Source: Bacillota bacterium (lineage in GTDB: Bacteria; Bacillota_I; Bacilli_A; RF39; UBA660). Taken from it: a stretch of 64,000 nt of DNA. Shown piece after piece: positions 1 to 8,733 of the stretch (positions are counted from its first letter, which is position 1; the number at the start of each line of letters is the position of its first letter). The DNA lies in NCBI GenBank assembly GCA_015059285.1, contig SVAS01000001.1, positions 511,738 to 575,737 on the forward strand. Reading direction: 5' to 3'. The notes below the pieces were generated by a model that did not search any database, was not told the origin of the DNA, and saw only the letters and a program-made list of their open reading frames with translations. Made by a program: the position numbers and the translations under genes.

Positions 1-438
1 TATCTTTTTTATTAGTTTTTGAAAAAATGTTTCTTTTGGTAATTCAATACTAATATTAATAATATTGTTATTAATAATTAAGTCTTGTTCAATTTTTGTT
101 TCTAATACTACTTCGTAATATCTATTATACTTTTCATCTAATATGAATTCTTCACTTATATTCTTAATTTTATATTTATTTTTTTTATTATTAATAATTA
201 AATTTTCCTGATTAATATTTTCTATTTGTTCTTCTAATACTAAAGTTCTAAGATGATAACTATTTTGTTCTTTCACTAAGACTGCAGTTAAATTAATATA
301 TGAATGATATGATATACTTAATAAAATGGCTAATAATAATGTTAAAAATATCATTAAGAAAAATATGTAAATTTTAATATTAAACGATTTTCTTTGTAAA
401 ATTACATCGCTATTATAAAAAGCATTAATACTATTCAT
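1..438 (-). CDS. Exporter accessory protein, HlyD/LcnD-like (partial, runs off the window)
   Basis: This reading frame starts with ATG at 438-436 and stays open to base 1 (146 codons), so its C-terminus is missing. Its first 8 bases overlap the end of the upstream peptidase-ABC transporter gene, which implies translational coupling. The protein has a polar N-terminus of about 24 residues, one membrane segment (about residues 25-42), then an extracytoplasmic region with a Glu/Asn-rich stretch and beta-like segments ending near KETFFQKLIKK. A single N-terminal anchor next to a C39-type exporter is the layout of bacteriocin secretion accessory proteins (MesE/LcnD). The visible part is too short and divergent to prove membership. 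It may end just outside the window, since it is already near 150 codons. Confidence 0.6.
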   Translation of the reverse strand, partial: MNSINAFYNSDVILQRKSFNIKIYIFFLMIFLTLLLAILLSISYHSYINLTAVLVKEQNSYHLRTLVLEEQIENINQENLIINNKKNKYKIKNISEEFILDEKYNRYYEVVLETKIEQDLIINNNIINISIELPKETFFQKLIKKI

Positions 439-2500
439 TTTTATTTTTTTTGTTTACAATCCTTCCATTATTTAACTTGATGGTTCTATCAAAAAGATCT
501 AAATTTTCTAAACGATGCGAAATTACAAGTATCGTTTTATCTTTATATTTTTTAAATATATTTTTTAATATTCTTCTTTCTAAATTTACATCTACCTGAT
601 TTAAACCTTCGTCAATTAATAAAATATTAAAATTTTGCATAAGCGCACGCGCTAATATAATTCTTTGCTTTTGTCCACCAGATATATTAAAACCATTTTC
701 TTCTATCAACATATTATAACCTGTACTATTATCTTTAATAATTTCATCCACTTCACAAATTTTAGTTATATCTAAGAATTTATCTAAATCATCATTATCT
801 AACAAAATATTATTATACAAAGTATCAGTAAACAAGGTTTCTTGTTGAGAAATCATACTTATTCCATCAGAAGTTTTATAATCATTATAGTCAATATCAT
901 TGATATAAATTTGATTACGATTTATTTTGTAATACTTCATTAAAATTTTAAACAAGGTACTTTTACCACTACCACTAGGTCCTACTATCATAATTTTTTC
1001 GCCTTTTTTTATAGTCAAATTTATGTTATTTATTATGTTTTTGTTATTTAATTCAAATGACAAATTATGAATTTTTATATTTCCTTCCAGCTTCTTATTA
1101 AGAACTCCTTCTTGTTTTGTTATTTCCAACATATTGAGAACATTTTTTAAAGAAATTTTTGCTTCTTTAATAGTATAATCTAGATCAATTATATTTTTAA
1201 TAGGATCTAGAAAATAAATCAATATGGTATTAAAAGTTAGTAATGTTCCAAGTGTCAACTCTCCTTCAAGCACTAATAAACTTCCAAAAAATATAATAAT
1301 AGCTTGTCCAAATGTATTTAACATATCTTTTAAAAACAATTGATTTGTATAATTTTTTTGGAGTGAAAAAAGTGTTTTTAGATATGTAACATACTTATTT
1401 CTATACATTTTATTAATATATTTTTCTAACTTCAAACCTTTAGATGTTTCAAATCCGGTAATTGCTTCTACCATATAAGAATTTACAGAACATTTATTTG
1501 CTTGAACTTCATTAATTTGATTAGTTAATATTTTTTCAAAAATCAAAACAATTATTATGTAAAATAGCAATATAATTAAAGCTATAAAAAATAGTTTAGA
1601 ATTTATAAAAAATAACATAATCATTGAAATTAATGACAAAGGAATATCTACAAATATGGATAAAAATACTTTACTTATCATGTCTCTAACACTATCTAAA
1701 TTATTAATTTTTGTAACTATTTCTCCTGTTGTTCTATTGCGATAATAATGATATGGAAGTGATAATACGTTCTTAAATGTATTTAAATTAAGTTCTAAAT
1801 CTAATTTTTGATTAAAAAATATTAACAATCTATTTCTACAGAAGTCAGTAATTATTCTAAAAAGATAAACAAATCCAAAGATAATAAAGCACAATATTAG
1901 ATGCGGTTTAGGATAATTGATACCATCAATTATATATTTAAAGTAAAAAGATGAAAGAATAGTAAAAATGGTCAACATTAAAGAAATTAAAAACATTTGA
2001 GCAATTTCTTTTTTATATTTTTTTAAGATATCGTATGAATAATTAAATAAAGAGTTTGTGGTATTTCTAGGTATTGGGGATGTGGGATATAAGACTATTA
2101 AGATTTTGCTCCAGATTTGTTCAAATTCATTAAAAGAAACTTTCTTTATTTTATCTTGAGGATCACCGATAATTATTTTTTTATTTCTAAAATCAATTTT
2201 ATAAATAACTATGTAATGTTTATACGTTTTATTTATTACTACATGTGCAATACACGGAAGTATTATATTAGAGGTATTAATTTCTTTTAATTCAGTTTTT
2301 ATTCCTTTAGCATTAAATCCGATTTTGTTAGCTACTTTGATAATATTATAAGCTGTTGTACCATTTTTATTTGTTTCAAGCATTTCGCTTAAAACATCCA
2401 TATTAATATAACCTTTGTAATATTTTATAATCATTAATAAAGATGCGGCTGCGCAATCTTTAATTCCATTTTGTTTAATAAACGGATATTTTTTTGACAT
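431..2500 (-). CDS. Peptidase C39-containing ABC exporter (bacteriocin/peptide processing type)
   Basis: The 689-aa protein joins an N-terminal C39 cysteine peptidase to a membrane domain and an ATPase, as in LagD/ComA/LcnC exporters that cut double-glycine leaders while exporting the peptide. Visible catalytic residues are Cys16 (in NGIKDCAAAS), His95 (KHYIVIY) and Asp113 (IGDPQ). About six hydrophobic segments lie between residues 165 and 440. The ATPase has Walker A GPSGSGKST, signature SGGQKQR, Walker B ILLIDEG and a switch His in VISHR. The D-loop reads NQVD instead of the usual SALD. A strong AGGAGG site precedes the ATG. The accessory gene overlaps its 3' end. No double-glycine substrate peptide is visible in the window, so the cargo is probably encoded to the left. 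Confidence 0.9.
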   Translation of the reverse strand: MSKKYPFIKQNGIKDCAAASLLMIIKYYKGYINMDVLSEMLETNKNGTTAYNIIKVANKIGFNAKGIKTELKEINTSNIILPCIAHVVINKTYKHYIVIYKIDFRNKKIIIGDPQDKIKKVSFNEFEQIWSKILIVLYPTSPIPRNTTNSLFNYSYDILKKYKKEIAQMFLISLMLTIFTILSSFYFKYIIDGINYPKPHLILCFIIFGFVYLFRIITDFCRNRLLIFFNQKLDLELNLNTFKNVLSLPYHYYRNRTTGEIVTKINNLDSVRDMISKVFLSIFVDIPLSLISMIMLFFINSKLFFIALIILLFYIIIVLIFEKILTNQINEVQANKCSVNSYMVEAITGFETSKGLKLEKYINKMYRNKYVTYLKTLFSLQKNYTNQLFLKDMLNTFGQAIIIFFGSLLVLEGELTLGTLLTFNTILIYFLDPIKNIIDLDYTIKEAKISLKNVLNMLEITKQEGVLNKKLEGNIKIHNLSFELNNKNIINNINLTIKKGEKIMIVGPSGSGKSTLFKILMKYYKINRNQIYINDIDYNDYKTSDGISMISQQETLFTDTLYNNILLDNDDLDKFLDITKICEVDEIIKDNSTGYNMLIEENGFNISGGQKQRIILARALMQNFNILLIDEGLNQVDVNLERRILKNIFKKYKDKTILVISHRLENLDLFDRTIKLNNGRIVNKKNKNE

Positions 2501-2559
2501 ATTATCACCTCCTCATTAACTATATACGTTTTATTTATATTAAATCCCTTTTTGTTTTT

Positions 2560-2598
2560 TAAAAAAAATAAAAAAATCCCAAAAGGGATTTTTTTACA
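2560..2598 (-). terminator. Rho-independent terminator after the 50-aa membrane protein gene
   Basis: On the minus strand the stem AAAAATCCC / GGGATTTTT with a TTTT loop is followed by a long T/A-rich tract. It begins at the stop codon at 2594-2596 and separates this gene from the ABC exporter. Confidence 0.8.
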
Positions 2599-2746
2599 TC
2601 ATATCTTCTAACTCTTCACACGCACATTTAGCTTTCTTTTTTATCATGTTTTCCATAGCATATAACATGTCATCGCTATACTTTTGATAAGCTAATACAG
2701 CTGTTGCACCAAGAGCCATTAGGGTTAAGCTTTTTACTAATTTCAT
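2594..2746 (-). CDS. Small single-pass membrane protein, function unknown
   Basis: A 50-aa protein whose start is the ATG at 2746-2744, because AGAGGTGATAAA stands just upstream. An in-frame extension of 15 residues has no ribosome site. Residues 3-20 (KLVKSLTLMALGATAVLAYQ) form one hydrophobic segment. The rest is charged, with a KKKAKCACEELEDMM end containing two Cys. The tail does not resemble a double-glycine leader, so it is not an obvious substrate of the neighbouring exporter. It lies in the short space between recD2 and the exporter and has its own terminator. I do not recognise the family; it looks like the YtxH-type small membrane proteins common in Firmicutes. Confidence 0.7.
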   Translation of the reverse strand: MKLVKSLTLMALGATAVLAYQKYSDDMLYAMENMIKKKAKCACEELEDMM

Positions 2747-2776
2747 TTTATCACCTCTTAAGCTAGAAAATATTTT

Positions 2777-2793
2777 GTATGTAATATACATAC
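2777..2793. repeat. Short perfect palindrome between recD2 and the small membrane gene
   Basis: GTATGT-AATAT-ACATAC is a perfect 6-bp stem with a 5-base loop, 16 bases downstream of the recD2 stop. There is no clear T-run, so it could be a weak terminator, an RNA end or an operator. Confidence 0.35.
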
Positions 2794-2808
2794 ACTAGTA
2801 TTTTTCCA

Positions 2809-5034
2809 TTATTTTCTATTTTTATACAAATTATTTGCAATTTTTTCTAAAAGAGATGTTTTTCTAATATATTCATTATCATTCATTACACTATATTTAA
2901 AAGCATTAGGATCTCCTAGCAAAATTAGTTTTTTCTTTGCTCTAGTTATTCCAGTATAAACTAATTTTCTATAAAGCATTCTTTTATAACTATTACAAAT
3001 TGGCATAATAACCATCTCAAATTCACTACCCTGCGATTTATGAATACTGATTATATAACCATGTTTAAATTTAGAAAAATCTTTTGGAGTAAATTTTACA
3101 ACGTTACCATCAAAATCAATATGAATTTCATTTTTACCGCTTTTACTTATGTTTGCTGGAATAATATTTTTAATTACACCAATATCACCATTATATATAT
3201 TTTCATCAGGCATATTAACTAATTGTAATATTTTATCGTTTTCTCTATAAATGATATCTCCAAAATTAATTTCTTTTTTTTCTTCTCTTTCTGGATTAAA
3301 AATAGATTGTAATTCAATATTTAATTTATCTATTCCGTTTTCACCATGATACATAGGCGCCATTATTTGTACTCTTTTATAGTCATACCCTTTATCAATT
3401 ATTTGTATGCATAGTTGCTTTAAATTCATTTTAATACTTTCTGAATTACATTTTAAAAAAGTATAATCACTTTTAGTTTCTAAATAATTTTTACTCAAAT
3501 CATTATTTTTTATTTCGTGAGCTAGTGTATTAATATAAGAATTTTCATCTTGACGGTATAACAAATCAAGATGAATAGTATCAATTATTTCACTATCAAT
3601 CAAATCTTTTAATACCTGCCCCGGTCCTACACTAGGAAGCTGATTATAATCACCAACCAAAATGACTTTTATATCATCTAAAAGACCTTTAAATAAATTA
3701 TCTAATAAATTAATGTCTATCATACTAACTTCGTCAATTATAATTAAATGACTGTAATCTTTATTATATTCATTAACTCCAAATTCATTGGTTTCTTTAT
3801 TCCATTTTAAAAATCTATGAATGGTCATTGCCGGTAAACCTGTTGATTCGCTCATTCTTTTACTAGCACGACCTGTAGGAGCTAGAAGAGCAATTTTTTC
3901 AACCAAACCATCATAATCTAATTTATTTATTTTACTATATAAATCTACAATAGCTTTGATAATTGTTGTTTTTCCTGTTCCAGGTCCTCCTGTTATAATC
4001 AAAAGATTATTTTCTAAAGCTTTTTTTATTGCCTCCTTTTGTTTTTTGTTATAAACAATATTATTATCTTTTTCTAAACCTTTAATGTAATTATCCATTT
4101 TAGAATATTTTTTAGATTCTATACTTGCAAGAGTTATAATTTTTTCTGCTACTTTTTCTTCAGCATCCCATAATTCTTTTAAATAATAATTATTTTTTTC
4201 TTTTTTCAATTTATCTATAACAACCAATTCTTCAATATACATTTCAAATTGTTCATATTCTATTTCAATTTTTAAATAACTAGTAACACTTTTAAATATA
4301 GTACTTATATCTAAATAAGTATCCCCATTTGTATATACTAATTTTTTAATACTATAAATTATACAAGCCTTTATACGTCTTTCATCATAGCAATCATAGT
4401 ATAATTTTTGAGAGATTTCATCTAATTTCACAAAACTTACATCATCAATATCGTCTAATAAACTAAAAATATTATTTTCTATTATTTCCTTAGTTTTACT
4501 TTTATAAGTATTATAGATTGTTAAAGCGTCTTTCATAGTAAATCCTAGTTCGCTTAAATAAACTATTGTTGTATGACTTTCTTCATATTTAATAAGGTTA
4601 TTATAGATAGAATTGGCTTTTTTTGTTGATAATTTTGGTACAATATTTAAAACTAAAGGATCTTTAATAATTTTATCTAATACATCTTCACCTAATATTT
4701 CTACAATACTAGTAGCTAGTTTTTCTCCTACTCCTGGGAATAAATCACTAGATAAAAATTCAATCACGCCATCTTTATCTTCAGGTTTTACTCTTTCATA
4801 TTCGCTTACTTGAAATTGAAATCCATATCTAGGATGATTTACTTCTTCACCATAAAACATATATATATCATCTTCATTTAGTTCGTGAAAATATCCTGTA
4901 AATGTTATGGTTTTATTAATAAATTCTTCTATGTTTTGACTATTAGTTTCACGTACTTTAAAAAGACCAATAACATAGCCTTTATCAGATTTAAAAATTG
5001 ATTTTCTAAAGTTACCTTTTATATATGTTTTCAC
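2809..5034 (-). CDS. recD2: ATP-dependent DNA helicase RecD2
   Basis: The 741-aa superfamily 1B helicase is of the RecD2 type found in bacteria without RecBC. It unwinds 5' to 3' and helps replication forks and repair. The N-terminus carries the family's OB-like region and helix-hairpin-helix repeats (FPGVGEKLA near residue 99). Walker A is GGPGTGKTT at 349-357 and motif II is DEVSMID at 434-440. Late motifs SIHKSQGSEF and YTGITRAKKKL lie in the last 70 residues. The start codon is GTG at 5034-5032, supported by GGTGAT upstream. Length fits the family (about 720-850 aa). It is transcribed away from the small-protein cluster upstream. Confidence 0.95.
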   Translation of the reverse strand: MKTYIKGNFRKSIFKSDKGYVIGLFKVRETNSQNIEEFINKTITFTGYFHELNEDDIYMFYGEEVNHPRYGFQFQVSEYERVKPEDKDGVIEFLSSDLFPGVGEKLATSIVEILGEDVLDKIIKDPLVLNIVPKLSTKKANSIYNNLIKYEESHTTIVYLSELGFTMKDALTIYNTYKSKTKEIIENNIFSLLDDIDDVSFVKLDEISQKLYYDCYDERRIKACIIYSIKKLVYTNGDTYLDISTIFKSVTSYLKIEIEYEQFEMYIEELVVIDKLKKEKNNYYLKELWDAEEKVAEKIITLASIESKKYSKMDNYIKGLEKDNNIVYNKKQKEAIKKALENNLLIITGGPGTGKTTIIKAIVDLYSKINKLDYDGLVEKIALLAPTGRASKRMSESTGLPAMTIHRFLKWNKETNEFGVNEYNKDYSHLIIIDEVSMIDINLLDNLFKGLLDDIKVILVGDYNQLPSVGPGQVLKDLIDSEIIDTIHLDLLYRQDENSYINTLAHEIKNNDLSKNYLETKSDYTFLKCNSESIKMNLKQLCIQIIDKGYDYKRVQIMAPMYHGENGIDKLNIELQSIFNPEREEKKEINFGDIIYRENDKILQLVNMPDENIYNGDIGVIKNIIPANISKSGKNEIHIDFDGNVVKFTPKDFSKFKHGYIISIHKSQGSEFEMVIMPICNSYKRMLYRKLVYTGITRAKKKLILLGDPNAFKYSVMNDNEYIRKTSLLEKIANNLYKNRK

Positions 5035-5118
5035 TATATCACCATTTTCTTTAAAGTTACGATAGTATAATTATACATCACGAACAAAAGTTTGTAAACG
5101 AAAAATAAAAAAAACAAG

Positions 5119-5373
5119 TTATTCACTTATTTTTTCTAACACTTCTTTATGTTTTTTTGCAAATAACATAAGAGCTAAATCAAATTCGGAATCATCATTT
5201 AATCCAACTATAGAAATTTGTCCATTTTCAACTATTTTCTTTCTAATACAAAAATCTTCACTATCTTCTACATTAGATAAATATATGTAAGTATTACCAT
5301 TAGATTCTATTTCTTCTATGATAGCATATTCAATACCATCCTCTAAATTAATTACATCAAAAGTTTTTTCCAT
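5119..5373 (-). CDS. DUF1292 family protein (YrzB-like)
   Basis: An 84-aa acidic protein starting at the ATG at 5373-5371, chosen because AGAGAGG lies 9 bases upstream; a longer frame from 5397 has no comparable site. The pattern (D...EDG.EY.II..IE.NG..Y.YLSN.EDSEDF.IRK) matches the small DUF1292 family found downstream of ruvX/mutS2-type genes in Firmicutes, whose role is unknown. Its first 17 bases overlap the end of the membrane-protein gene upstream, so the two are probably co-translated. Confidence 0.75.
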   Translation of the reverse strand: MEKTFDVINLEDGIEYAIIEEIESNGNTYIYLSNVEDSEDFCIRKKIVENGQISIVGLNDDSEFDLALMLFAKKHKEVLEKISE

Positions 5374-5905
5374 TTTCTTTAGCCTCTCTTTTTTCATTTA
5401 TAAGACGTGCTTCTTCATAATTTTCCCAAACAGCAACACTTGGTTGACCATGTTTATCAACATAACCTTTCATAGACAAATAATTTTCCCAAGATTCATA
5501 CCCTAATGCTCTAACTACTTCTTCAGATTCATTATAACCACAATATTGATAAAAACCATATAAATCCGTTTCATCTAATCCTTTTATTTTAGAATAATCA
5601 TTTCTCCAATAACCATCCTCTACAGGAACACAATTAAGATCATTTTGAGCAAGCAAAGAATTAGCTTCCATTGATTGTTCTATTGCTATATCTCTAGTTT
5701 CAAAATAATGATCAACTTTGTCAGCTGTAAAACCTATTACTTTAAATGCCATTACTGCAACAATTGCGTATGTCACTAATTTACGTGGTAATTGTTTTAA
5801 TTTCCTTTTACTAATTTTATAATTTTCTCCATCAATAGTGATTCTTATATAAGGATCAACACTTTTCTTTCTAGCGTTTTCATATTTTTTATTCATATCT
5901 TGCAT
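5357..5905 (-). CDS. Membrane-anchored protein of unknown function
   Basis: A 182-aa protein with AGGAGGC 7 bases before the ATG. Residues 1-42 are basic, residues 43-60 (KLVTYAIVAVMAFKVIGF) form a single membrane span, and about 120 residues follow, probably outside. That part is rich in Tyr, Trp and Glu (GFYQYCGYNESEEVVRALGY, then ESWENYLSMKGYVDKHG). I recognise no domain. The 3' end overlaps the DUF1292 gene, which suggests an operon of two. The arrangement of basic N-terminus, one span and acidic outer part fits a cell-envelope protein. Confidence 0.75.
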   Translation of the reverse strand: MQDMNKKYENARKKSVDPYIRITIDGENYKISKRKLKQLPRKLVTYAIVAVMAFKVIGFTADKVDHYFETRDIAIEQSMEANSLLAQNDLNCVPVEDGYWRNDYSKIKGLDETDLYGFYQYCGYNESEEVVRALGYESWENYLSMKGYVDKHGQPSVAVWENYEEARLINEKREAKENGKNF

Positions 5906-5973
5906 AACGTAGCCTCCTACTTATAATATAATATAAATACTTAAGTTAGTCAAATAAAAACGTAAATAATGTG

Positions 5974-7251
5974 TTAAATAGCAACAGAATAAGGGTAATC
6001 TGTTTTTTCTATTTTAACTTTTAGTGTTTTGTTAATGTCACTAACATCTCCTTTATATTTAATTAAAAGATAATTACCAGTATGACCTATAAGATAACCA
6101 TCTTTATAAATTTCAGGAATAAATGTAACTTCTCTTCCTATAAACTGGTTCATATAATCTAATTCTAATTCTTTTGAGAGTTTAATTAATTTTTTTACTC
6201 TTTCTTTTTTTACTATCTCAGACAAATGATTAGGCATTTGTTCTGCCTTTGTTCCTTTTCTTAAAGAAAAAGGAAAAGCATGTATTTTTGAAAAGTTAAT
6301 TTGTTTTATAGTTTTTAAAGTTTGATTAAAATCCTCTTCTGTTTCATTTGGAAAGCCAACAATAATATCAGTAGTAATTGAAATATTTGGTCTAATTTTT
6401 CTTATGTCATTAATTTTATTAATAAAGAAATTACAATCATATTTTCTATTCATTTCTTTTAATGTTTTATCACAAGCTGATTGCATAGGAATATGAATAT
6501 GATCTACAATTATTTCACTTTCTTTAATGATATCTAATACATCTTCAGTGATTTCATTAATTTCTATTGAAGAAATTCTTAATCTTTCTAAACCTTCAAT
6601 TTTAACAATTTCTTTTAAAAGACAGGCAAAATTATAATCTTTATCACTTCCATAGTGTCCAGTATGAATTCCAGTTAAAACTATTTCACGATGGTTTTCT
6701 TTAACCAAATGTGTTATTTCCTCTATAACATCTTGCATATCTTTACTTCTAACATTTCCACGTGCATAAGGAATAATACAATATGAACAAAAATTTTCAC
6801 AACCATCTTGAATTTTAACAAAGGCTCTTGTTTTATTAAAATTATTTAATTGCATACATTCAAAATCTTGATTTTCTAAATCATAAATATCAACAATTTG
6901 TTTACGATTTTCTTTGTACTCATTTATATAGTCTAGTATCTTTGATTTATTTTTATTGCCTAAAATAATACTAACACCATTTATTTCTTTAATTATATCC
7001 GCATTAATTTGAGCGTCACAACCAACAACCACTATAATAGCTTTCTTATTTTGGTTTATAACATGTCTAATTATTTTAAATGATTTTTGATGAGCAGTAT
7101 TAGTAACTGTACATGTATTAATAATATAAATATCTGCTATTTCATCTTTTTTTGTTACTTCTTCATAACCATTATTTAATAAAATATCTCTCATTACATT
7201 ACTTTCATAAGTATTAACTTTACATCCTAATGTATATATATAAAACTTCAT
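5974..7251 (-). CDS. mtaB: tRNA N6-threonylcarbamoyladenosine (t6A37) methylthiotransferase MtaB
   Basis: The 425-aa radical-SAM enzyme adds a methylthio group to t6A at position 37 of ANN-decoding tRNAs. Iron-sulphur ligands of the N-terminal UPF0004 domain are Cys10, Cys47 and Cys78. The radical-SAM cluster is C151-x3-C155-x2-C158 in CENFCSYC. The last 60 residues form a TRAM-like RNA-binding domain. TLGCKVNTYES at the start is the MtaB hallmark, as opposed to MiaB. AGGAGG precedes the ATG. It is followed closely by an unknown membrane gene and rsmE in the same orientation, a tRNA/rRNA-modification neighbourhood. Confidence 0.94.
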   Translation of the reverse strand: MKFYIYTLGCKVNTYESNVMRDILLNNGYEEVTKKDEIADIYIINTCTVTNTAHQKSFKIIRHVINQNKKAIIVVVGCDAQINADIIKEINGVSIILGNKNKSKILDYINEYKENRKQIVDIYDLENQDFECMQLNNFNKTRAFVKIQDGCENFCSYCIIPYARGNVRSKDMQDVIEEITHLVKENHREIVLTGIHTGHYGSDKDYNFACLLKEIVKIEGLERLRISSIEINEITEDVLDIIKESEIIVDHIHIPMQSACDKTLKEMNRKYDCNFFINKINDIRKIRPNISITTDIIVGFPNETEEDFNQTLKTIKQINFSKIHAFPFSLRKGTKAEQMPNHLSEIVKKERVKKLIKLSKELELDYMNQFIGREVTFIPEIYKDGYLIGHTGNYLLIKYKGDVSDINKTLKVKIEKTDYPYSVAI

Positions 7252-7267
7252 ACAAATCCTCCTATAA

Positions 7268-7294
7268 AAAAAACTTAAAGGCTATAAGTTTTTT
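7268..7294 (-). terminator. Terminator after the 211-aa membrane protein gene
   Basis: A 10-bp stem AAAAAACTTA / TAAGTTTTTT on the minus strand with the stop codon in the loop, continuing into a T-run. It separates the membrane-protein gene from mtaB. Confidence 0.7.
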
Positions 7295-7917
7295 CTAAAC
7301 TCCTTTAAGGCATTTAAAAATTCATTATTCTTTTTAATTTCATCAGCTAAAGGTTCAATATTTAACGTCTTTTCAAGTTCATGCGGATCAATCTTATCAA
7401 CGTTTTCTACTTCAATATCAGTTTTTGATTTTTTATCCACTTTACCAAAAACAGGTGAAACAAATTCAGAATTAGTAAATTTACTTTCTTTAGTTGTAAC
7501 TAATTTTGGTTTTGCTTTACTTTTTTCTTCTTTAGCTTCTACATTATTAGTTTCTTCTATCTTTTCTACGATTTCTTTTTTAGGTTCAGTTTTGTTTTTA
7601 GCATTTAATAACTCTTGATAGCTAATAATCGCTTTTTCTTCTTGTTCCTGTTCAAAAAGTTCTACTGGGTTTTCTTTACTTGCGTCAAGATCTTTTTGCA
7701 TAGCTTCCATTATTTCATCAAATGCACTTGTATCAGGTTCTTTATCTTTTTCATCTATTTCTATCTTAGTAACTTTTACCTCAGTTGCTTTATCTAAAAC
7801 TGATACATTTTTTTTGTTTTTAAAAATTAAAATTAAAATACATATAATGCAGACTATATTCATTAAACACAAAATCCCCAAAATTATAAAGTCAATCGTA
7901 TTAAAGTTTTCAAACAT
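7282..7917 (-). CDS. Single-pass membrane protein with long charged cytoplasmic tail, unknown function
   Basis: A 211-aa protein. I start it at the ATG at 7917-7915 because GGAG, inside the end of rsmE, lies 8 bases upstream. A GTG three codons earlier overlaps that site. Residues 9-35 form one membrane span (IDFIILGILCLMNIVCIICI then LILIF). The remainder is hydrophilic, rich in Lys and Glu, with KEEKSKAKPKLVTTKESKF in the middle and probably little fold until about residue 150. The last 50 residues look more ordered. It follows rsmE by 5 bases. No catalytic motif was seen. Its design is that of a membrane scaffold or topology protein; that is inference only. Confidence 0.7.
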   Translation of the reverse strand: MFENFNTIDFIILGILCLMNIVCIICILILIFKNKKNVSVLDKATEVKVTKIEIDEKDKEPDTSAFDEIMEAMQKDLDASKENPVELFEQEQEEKAIISYQELLNAKNKTEPKKEIVEKIEETNNVEAKEEKSKAKPKLVTTKESKFTNSEFVSPVFGKVDKKSKTDIEVENVDKIDPHELEKTLNIEPLADEIKKNNEFLNALKEFRKNL

Positions 7918-7922
7918 CTTTA

Positions 7923-8624
7923 TCACTCCATTGTTTCATAATTAAAAACACTCAAAAGAAATAAAGGTACTGTTTCTACTCGCATTATTCTATCTCCTAA
8001 TGAAATGCTTGTAAAACCTATTTCTTTCAAATATAATTCTTCATCTTTAGAAAGTCCTCCCTCAGGACCTATTACTAGTATTATTTTATCATAGTTTGGA
8101 CATTTTTTTATAAAATTTTTCAAATTTAGTGATTTTTCGCTAGTACTACAAGTTAACTTTACACCTTCTATACTTTTTAATTCTTTAAGAGTAACTATTG
8201 GAGTAACTAAAGGAATATCTAAACGCTTTGACTGTTCACTAGCTTCCTTACATATTTTTTGCCATCTTTCAATTTTTTTACTTACTTTACTATCATCAAT
8301 TTTAACAATACTATGTTTCATAATAGCAGGAATAATCACATCTACCCCAAGCTCAGTAGATTTTTGTAAAATTAAATCCATTTTTTGTTCTTTAAGTAAA
8401 GGAATTACTAATGTAATGTGTGTTTTTTTATTTAAATTAATATCTTCTTTTTTTATAATTTTACCTAGATTATTTTCTAACTCACATATATATAAATCTT
8501 TATTATAAACTATTTCTATTTTATCTCCATCATTCATACGCATTACTTTTTTGATATGATATAAATCATTTTCACTTAATATGAAATATTCATTTTCTTT
8601 TTTATCTGAAAAATATCGTTGCAT
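7923..8624 (-). CDS. rsmE: 16S rRNA (uracil1498-N3)-methyltransferase
   Basis: The 233-aa SPOUT-class enzyme methylates U1498 of 16S rRNA using S-adenosylmethionine. An N-terminal PUA-like region (residues 1-70) is followed by the knotted methyltransferase domain. The AdoMet-binding knot shows VIGPEGGLSKDE and LGDRIMRVETVPL; the usual form is LGxRILRTET. The ATG start is only 5 residues before the conserved RYF motif. The gene overlaps translation signals of the membrane protein that follows it. Length is normal for the family (about 240 aa). Confidence 0.92.
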   Translation of the reverse strand: MQRYFSDKKENEYFILSENDLYHIKKVMRMNDGDKIEIVYNKDLYICELENNLGKIIKKEDINLNKKTHITLVIPLLKEQKMDLILQKSTELGVDVIIPAIMKHSIVKIDDSKVSKKIERWQKICKEASEQSKRLDIPLVTPIVTLKELKSIEGVKLTCSTSEKSLNLKNFIKKCPNYDKIILVIGPEGGLSKDEELYLKEIGFTSISLGDRIMRVETVPLFLLSVFNYETME

Positions 8625-8681
8625 AATACCACCAATAAGATTATACCATTTTATAAACTAAACTCAAAGCTTCTTTTATTT

Positions 8682-8721
8682 ATAAAAAAAATTTACACAT
8701 TCATCAGAAATGTGTAAATTT
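8682..8721 (-). terminator. Strong terminator after pseudopilin A
   Basis: A perfect 13-bp stem (AAATTTACACATT / AATGTGTAAATTT) with a 7-base loop, followed by a T-run on the minus strand. Confidence 0.85.
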
Positions 8722-8733
8722 AATATATTTTAT

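Noticed and set aside
2594..2746. 50-aa protein as the peptide cargo of the C39 exporter
   Set aside because: The N-terminal part is a hydrophobic span and lacks the acidic/hydrophobic double-glycine leader pattern; a terminator also separates it from the exporter.
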